From: Calonectria ilicicola
Lineage: Eukaryota > Ascomycota > Sordariomycetes > Hypocreales > Nectriaceae
Assembly (NCBI GenBank): GCA_020809705.1
Contig: CP085832.1
Location: 806,001 to 870,000 of the forward strand
DNA length: 64,000 bases
Direction of reading: 5' to 3'
How positions within the stretch are numbered: position 1 is the first letter of the stretch; every line of letters starts with the position of its first letter. A program made the position numbers and the translations under genes. Below the pieces are notes generated by a model. The model worked only from the letters and a program-made list of their open reading frames with translations, was not told the origin of the DNA and did not search any database. Below are positions 59,152 to 64,000 of the stretch, piece by piece.

Positions 59152-61318
59152 TCAATTCATCGCTGCCCGAGCTGCCTGTTCACTTCGAAAGCCAATGAGG
59201 TTATTTATGATATTTCGATAAACACTTCTTCTTTGTGGAAAGACCGGCGGCGGCAGCATTGCCAAGTTATTATCGCCCTCACTCAACGACCCCAAAGGCG
59301 ATGCCAAGGGCGGCGACGAGGTTATCCCTGGTGGCGTTTGGGGCACAATAACTTCGCCGCCGGCGTTATCATCGAGGTCATCAAACCCTTCCAACTCAAT
59401 ATTGTCATTGTCATCGTCTTGGAACGGCCTAAGGCTAGTAAATTCAACACTTTCATCGTCACTAGGCCAGGCCGTTTGGTCCATCGCGATAATTGGTCTT
59501 GCGGCATGGCAGGCTTCTTCTTAGGCCTGAGAAAATGGCTTCTTTATGCGTTGACTTAGGATATCATTGTGTTCCTTTCGGTTGGTCTCAAGGTCATGAT
59601 ATCGGGCTCGGTTGTTGGTCTCCTCAAGCCACTGATTCCAGGTTAGCCTAGGCAGATGATTTGCTCTGCGGGTCTCAATAGCTTCCCGCCACAGACCCTT
59701 GAGTTGATTTATCTCTTGAAGAATGATTAATCTACTAGACCGCAGTTGTGAACGTGTTTCCTTGACCTTCGCGGCCTCTAATGAAGCTTTGTGTTGAGCT
59801 TGAATCTCAGTAAAACTGACACTTATGATGAAGTCACCTGACGGCCTTATTCGTTAACCAGTTTTCCTCCTCTTACTATAACGTTCTAATCGAGAAAGGC
59901 GGTCTGCTGAAAATGCCTCACGCTCACGGTGCATTAATGCTGCCTCTGAGATAATATTCCTGACATTGGAAATAGCCTCTAATGAAGGTGAACTCATAAT
60001 CTCTTAATATCGTTAATAAACTCAATCGATTTAATCTTGGGCATCCTAGAATCAACTGTTAATAGGAAGTATTGCTATAACAGAGGGATAAATTGCCCTT
60101 CGCTGTTGCCATTGCTTAGCAATGATGCGGTCAATCACAGGTTTTGCATTAGTAGGCTAAATGCCTGACTTTTCAAACCCGGATATGATGTTGTGCTTTA
60201 AGAAGCTGGCCTTGTAAATTTAGGCAAATGCATGAGCGAATTATAAGCGGTTAAATGCTAGGTTGCCTTCCCGAAGAGATTTTCGTAGTTGTTTTTGGTG
60301 TGCGTTCTTAAGCGGCTGAAAAACACCAACATTAAGAGGTTATGTGAGGTGTGTTGAATGCAATAGTAAGAGATAAATAATGATATTAAATTGAATATAA
60401 TATTTGATGTAGTTAAAGGAGAGATGACCAGAAAAGCTGTTTATTATAAGCAGGTGATAGATCTTTTCTTCTTCCTTATAAACATTAGGTGGATGTTGAT
60501 GTTGAAAGCTTAGGTCTGCAGGGTTACGAAGCCACTCATCACAACTAAACCACTGTTGAAATGTCACTCCTTTCTGTTTAACCTTAGTAGAGGCTCTCCA
60601 CAAATATATATTAAATATATAAAGCCATTCAAATGTGATATTATAGTTGCTGAAGCCGGTCTCTGACTGAGCAAATCGTATGCCCAGGATGGCCTCAATC
60701 TCAGCCCAAGACTTTGTAGGGAAAGTTTTGAAGATAACCCAAGGAGGAATCATATTTCCAATGGCATTCGCAGCTCCAATTTAGGTGCATGACTCGCGAT
60801 TTGAGGGATCGGCAACTTTAGGGCGTTGAGCTCGAGTAGTGCGGACCACGAGGACCTGAATCCGTTCTCGAAGGCATCCAATACAAATACTGCATTCATC
60901 CTCATTCTAATACTCTAAGGGACCGATGTTATTAACTATGATTGTCTTCTTAAGCTTTATGAAGAATTTGGTGATGTTTTCAATGTTAGAAACTTCGAAT
61001 GCTTTGTGGGCCTTATCTACAGTCTTGATGAATGTCTTTTGAAGCTGGGGATGTCGATTATGGAAGTCAGAATACTAGGTTTTTGACATATATTGTTTTT
61101 CTATGCCTCAAGAGTATAGAAATCCTAGTGCAGTCTCCTCAACTTATATTTTTTCAGCTGGAAAGCCAGATCTCTCAAGCTATAAAATGAAGGCAACCAT
61201 GGCAGCTTCTTCAGAGTTGGATAACAACGCCGGGCGACCCTGGCGCCTAGTGGGAATAGCTGACAATGAAGCCGATGCTTTGATGCGTCGAATCATCTCT
61301 CTTGATATATTAAATTAG
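59152..61318 (-). pseudogene. Transposase of the pogo-like element, inactivated
   Basis: Reading the minus strand from about 61318: RRIKASASLSAIPTRRQGRP and EEAAMVAFIL, then stop codons in place of conserved Gln/Trp (for example before LERSGFPAEK and YSDFHNRHPQ), as in a CENP-B/psq-type helix-turn-helix domain. The DDE part spans 60753-60340: IPPWVIFKTFPTKSW, TFQQWFSCDEWL, then LLIINSFSGHLSFNYI where the family has Asp before the Gly/Ser-His, i.e. the second catalytic Asp is Asn here. A TAA follows HSTHLT where Gln is expected, then PLNVGVFQPLKNAH. The C-terminal helical region (EINQLKGLWREAIETRR) and acidic end (FQDDDNDNIELEGFDDLDDN) extend to 59152. Multiple stops make it non-functional. 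Confidence 0.8.
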
Positions 61319-61579
61319 GTAGCAAGCGTGCGCGTTAAAGGTGTATTAAGTGCAGCTTTTGAAGCTGCTCGTGTGTTGTGGGGGATATTTGGATTGAGTG
61401 TTGCGAGCACATTTTTCCTTAATTCGGCCCGAGCTTTTGCCGGTGTGTTTTCCGAAGGTTTAGAAACCTGAGAATTATTGCATCTACAAGGCATAATTGC
61501 GATGCGCGATGTTTACTTGAAAATCGTTTAATTTGGTGGTTTTTTACAAAGCTTTTGGTAAAGGTCAGGCGAAAAAAGC

Positions 61580-61672
61580 TGACACAGGTTTTCCCGGCTG
61601 ACACAGGTTTTCCGGGCCTACCTCGGGACGAGGTGTGAAGGCGTGCGTGCCCCACCTTACGCCTACGGGTAG
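61580..61672 (-). repeat. Right terminal inverted repeat of the pogo-like element
   Basis: Reverse complement of 58821-58913. Ends with cgcctacgggtag; the flanking bases are ggggtt. Confidence 0.9.
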
Positions 61673-62477
61673 GGGTTTTGTTAAGCGTCTGACGAGATCT
61701 TACAGAATGATCTCTTCTACTCGGTTTATATCTAGTTTAAAAACAAAGAGGGGGGTCGACTAGAATTTTTGTTAAAAGCGCACGAGTCACAAAGATCACA
61801 AATATAACTACATTTAAGAAGTTTACTCAATAATTATTTGCTTGACCAAGAAAAAAGGTAGTCAATTCTCTACATACTATAGTCACAATGCTGCCATGAA
61901 AGTATTTAAGATGATTTCCCCTACAGGCCCACTATATTCTAATGCACACCCTGCGTGACAATCGCAGGTCCGAGGGAAATGGTGGGCAAGATAGTAAATA
62001 TTTGAGTAATGAAATGGGCCCCCGCGCTACAATCAATAAATCAGTAGCCGATCGGGGATGCAACCTGTTACGAAAGCCTAGCACAACCCTGCATGGGGTG
62101 GAGATGCTGGAACACGAAACACTAATCCTACGGTTCGGAAACACGGCAACCCATCGCGCTGGATTTAACCTACACCTACACGCACATACACTGCCACACC
62201 ATTTTTCTTCAAAAACATTTTCTTAGGAAATCGTCAATTCAAATCTGGTATCATAGGTATATCTAATCATCCAAAGAAAAAAACGAAGAAAAAAAAAGAA
62301 TGCAAAGGAAACAAAAGGATGCGCTCTAAATAGTCAAGGAAATAACCTAAAAGTCCACTCATTCATTGTCACGTTGCAAGCCGTTAGGGAATTGTACGCC
62401 GAAACGCCCTCTTCCAGTTCCCAAATACTTGTAAATGCAAGATGCGCCGACATCCGCCGTGAGCGTCCTCCTCTTGT
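61673..62477. other. Intergenic with second copy of the dispersed repeat
   Basis: About 0.8 kb between the transposon and the end of the glycosyltransferase gene. It contains the repeat copy at 62082-62166 and an A-rich stretch near 62275-62300. No gene is supported. Confidence 0.4.
62082..62166 (+). repeat. Dispersed repeat, copy 2
   Basis: Second copy of the roughly 85-base repeat (copy 1 at 56601-56685), same orientation. Differences between copies are both transitions and transversions. Confidence 0.7.
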
Positions 62478-64000
62478 CTAAGCCGTCTTCTTGACGCGCT
62501 CCGCCTCTCTCCACCTACCCTTAAGCCAGAGAAAGCACTCGGTAAACATCACATACCAACCAGTCACCATCCAGAAAGAAAGGATGATTCCCAAACCGCC
62601 CATTAGGCGAGCGTCGACGATGCGCTTTGTAAGACCCTCGCGCATAGCGTCGTTCATCATGAGCCACCCGTAAATCGGGACAAGTTGCTGCGAGTCGAGG
62701 CCTAGCTTGGTGGGGTGTTGGCTGGGTGGAGCCTCGTGCTCTCGCCTGCTTTCCTCAATTGTGTCGGCCATTCTCCAAGCGACCTTGTTGTTAATCTTTT
62801 CCCAGGTCGCCTCACAGGCAGCAGCTCTAGCCGACTCGCCCATGCGGGCGCGAAGGGCGTGATCTTGACCGAGCTTCATGGCTTTGACAACGAAGCCGTC
62901 GAGATCGTTGGGTGGTACCAGGAAACCATTGTCGCCGTGGCTCACGATATCCGAGGGACCACCTTCATCACGTGCGATGACGGGGACACCGCTGGCCATT
63001 GACTCTAGAACCACCAGGCCAAACGTCTCAGTGATGGAGCAGTGCAAAAAGACGTCGCCGCTGGCATAAGCAGTCGCCAGATCCTCGCCAACCTTGAAGC
63101 CTGCAAAGACAACCTTGCCCTTTTCCCTGAGAGGATCAAACAACTCTTGTACCTCTCGTTCGACATCGGCGTTGCGGTTGCCACCAACAATGTACAGCTT
63201 AAAGTTCAGACCCCTAGCATCGAGCTCCTTGGCGGCCTTTGCAAGAAAATCGAAGCCCTTTTCGCCCGCAATGCGAGAGACTGTCACAAAGATGATCTCA
63301 CCATTGGGGGCAAGCTCCTTGCGCAGGTCCTCGGATCTCCTGTCGGGTCTGAACAGCTCGGTGTTGACACCGCGAGTCAAAACCTCGAGCTTCTCCTCCT
63401 GGACTTTTTGGCTGATGAGATATCGCTTGACAAATGTCGAGGGGTAGAAGATGGTCTTAACCGACGAGTGCCTGAACAAATAGCTCTGCACAGCGGCGAA
63501 TGCAAACACCGCAACGTTGCTAAGGGGAGCGGGGAAAAGAATGGAGCAGTAGCCTGCCAAATCCGTCTGGAAGTTGCAAATAACGGGAATCTGCTTCTCT
63601 TTGGGCTGCTGTCGCAGTTGAAGCATAACCTGGAATCCCAAGCTTGCAGGAGATGCGAGGTAGATGAGATCGGGAGGCGCTTCGTCGCCAAAGGTTCGGG
63701 AGTAGATGGTCGAGTTGCGCACCGGGTACACAATCGAGAGTTCGGGGTTGAATGGAAGTGGATACCCAGTAACACGCACCTCTGGCTGCTTGTCAGCAGG
63801 AGACATTGACGGCGACGGAGGCGGTGTGAAGGTGTTGTGCTCTGTGTGGTTATGAGGCGCGACGACAGCGACCTGCGCACCGTTTGCGCGTAGGTGGTTG
63901 ACGAGCATCAGTGTTGTGCGACTGACTCCATTGACCGGACCGAAGGACTCGGTACAAAGGAGAATGCGCTTGCCCTGGAGGGCGGAGGGGAATTCGGACA
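62478..64000 (-). CDS. GT4-family glycosyltransferase, 5' end missing
   Basis: The frame is open from the right edge of the window to TAG/TAA at 62478, so the start lies outside; at least 507 codons are present. The visible N-terminus, LQGKRILLCTESFGPVNGVS followed by RTTLMLVNHLRANGAQVAVV, is the glycine-containing first strand of the GT-B fold acceptor domain. The donor domain is clear: EIIFVTVSRIAGEKGFDFLA, YIVGGNRNADVEREVQEL, and the EX7E segment ITETFGLVVLESMASGVPVI followed by DEGGPSDIV. This is the retaining GT4 type of mannosyl-, glucosyl- or sulfoquinovosyl-like transferases using nucleotide sugars. After the catalytic domain a hydrophobic stretch (LGIILSFWMVTGWYVMFTEC) suggests membrane association at the C-terminus. 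Acceptor unknown. Confidence 0.9.
   Translation of the reverse strand, partial: SEFPSALQGKRILLCTESFGPVNGVSRTTLMLVNHLRANGAQVAVVAPHNHTEHNTFTPPPSPSMSPADKQPEVRVTGYPLPFNPELSIVYPVRNSTIYSRTFGDEAPPDLIYLASPASLGFQVMLQLRQQPKEKQIPVICNFQTDLAGYCSILFPAPLSNVAVFAFAAVQSYLFRHSSVKTIFYPSTFVKRYLISQKVQEEKLEVLTRGVNTELFRPDRRSEDLRKELAPNGEIIFVTVSRIAGEKGFDFLAKAAKELDARGLNFKLYIVGGNRNADVEREVQELFDPLREKGKVVFAGFKVGEDLATAYASGDVFLHCSITETFGLVVLESMASGVPVIARDEGGPSDIVSHGDNGFLVPPNDLDGFVVKAMKLGQDHALRARMGESARAAACEATWEKINNKVAWRMADTIEESRREHEAPPSQHPTKLGLDSQQLVPIYGWLMMNDAMREGLTKRIVDARLMGGLGIILSFWMVTGWYVMFTECFLWLKGRWREAERVKKTA

Larger units (their letters stand above)
58821..61672 (-). mobile_element. Pogo/Fot1-like DNA transposon with 93-bp perfect terminal inverted repeats
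   Basis: Element of 2852 bp. The left end (58821-58913) begins ctacccgtaggcgtaagg; its reverse complement ends the element at 61580-61672, base for base as far as I can read. Within each terminal repeat the unit ggaaaacctgtgtca occurs twice, 18 bases apart, possibly paired transposase sites. A TA precedes the left end (tatata), but the right end is followed by ggggtt, so no TA duplication is visible. The interior encodes a broken transposase on the minus strand with a pogo-type DDE domain. Class is Tc1-mariner/pogo by transposase features; the family name Fot1-like is an inference. Confidence 0.85.

Noticed and set aside
1..64000. CRISPR arrays, bacterial operons, rRNA genes, biosynthetic gene clusters
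   Set aside because: None seen: no regularly spaced repeats, no PKS/NRPS or other core biosynthetic enzyme, and no rRNA-like sequence. The reductases and hydrolase are scattered and separated by long spacers.

Overview
The window is from a filamentous ascomycete, most likely a sordariomycete and plausibly Hypocreales. Genes are split by short GT-AG introns (mostly 50-85 nt), intergenic DNA is long and pyrimidine-rich before start codons, HET-domain genes are present, there is a GH75 fungal chitosanase, and a pogo-like transposon is broken by nonsense mutations. No bacterial signals were seen (ribosome binding sites, operons, CRISPR).

Left conserved part (1-31 kb): the 3' end of a MET8-type siroheme synthase, a five-exon aldo-keto reductase, a sulfotransferase-like P-loop protein, a possible gene relic (5.2-6.1 kb), a CENP-L/Fta1-type kinetochore protein, a cysteine-rich single-pass membrane protein, an NAD(P)-binding Rossmann protein, an unrecognised soluble protein, two small single-pass membrane proteins (one ending in a PPSY motif), a short-chain dehydrogenase, a secreted GH75 chitosanase, a four-exon 5'-nucleotidase-type metallophosphatase and an alpha/beta hydrolase. 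They are housekeeping or ordinary accessory genes separated by 0.4-3.9 kb of non-coding DNA and do not form a pathway cluster.

Accessory island (32-53 kb): two HET-domain (allorecognition type) genes lie in tandem on the + strand. The first has an in-frame TAG that must be either a nonsense mutation or part of an unusual 45-nt intron. Downstream come about 14 kb with no complete long gene but many coding-like + strand fragments, broken by stops and frameshifts. I read this tract as two or three large decayed genes (starts near 38420 and 42180, a further relic from about 47 kb). One stretch near 45.8-46.8 kb resembles the C-terminal motifs of a UPF1/NAM7-like SF1 helicase. This is the most interesting region and the least certain.

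Right part (55-64 kb): a secreted/membrane-anchored protein of unknown function, a DUF6594-like multi-TM protein with an apparent terminal frameshift, a 2.85-kb pogo-like DNA transposon with perfect 93-bp terminal inverted repeats and a dead transposase, two copies of a roughly 85-bp dispersed repeat on either side of that interval, and most of a GT4 family glycosyltransferase running off the right end.

Coordinates of introns were placed by hand from GT/AG sites and frame continuity. Family names rest on visible motifs, not on database searches.
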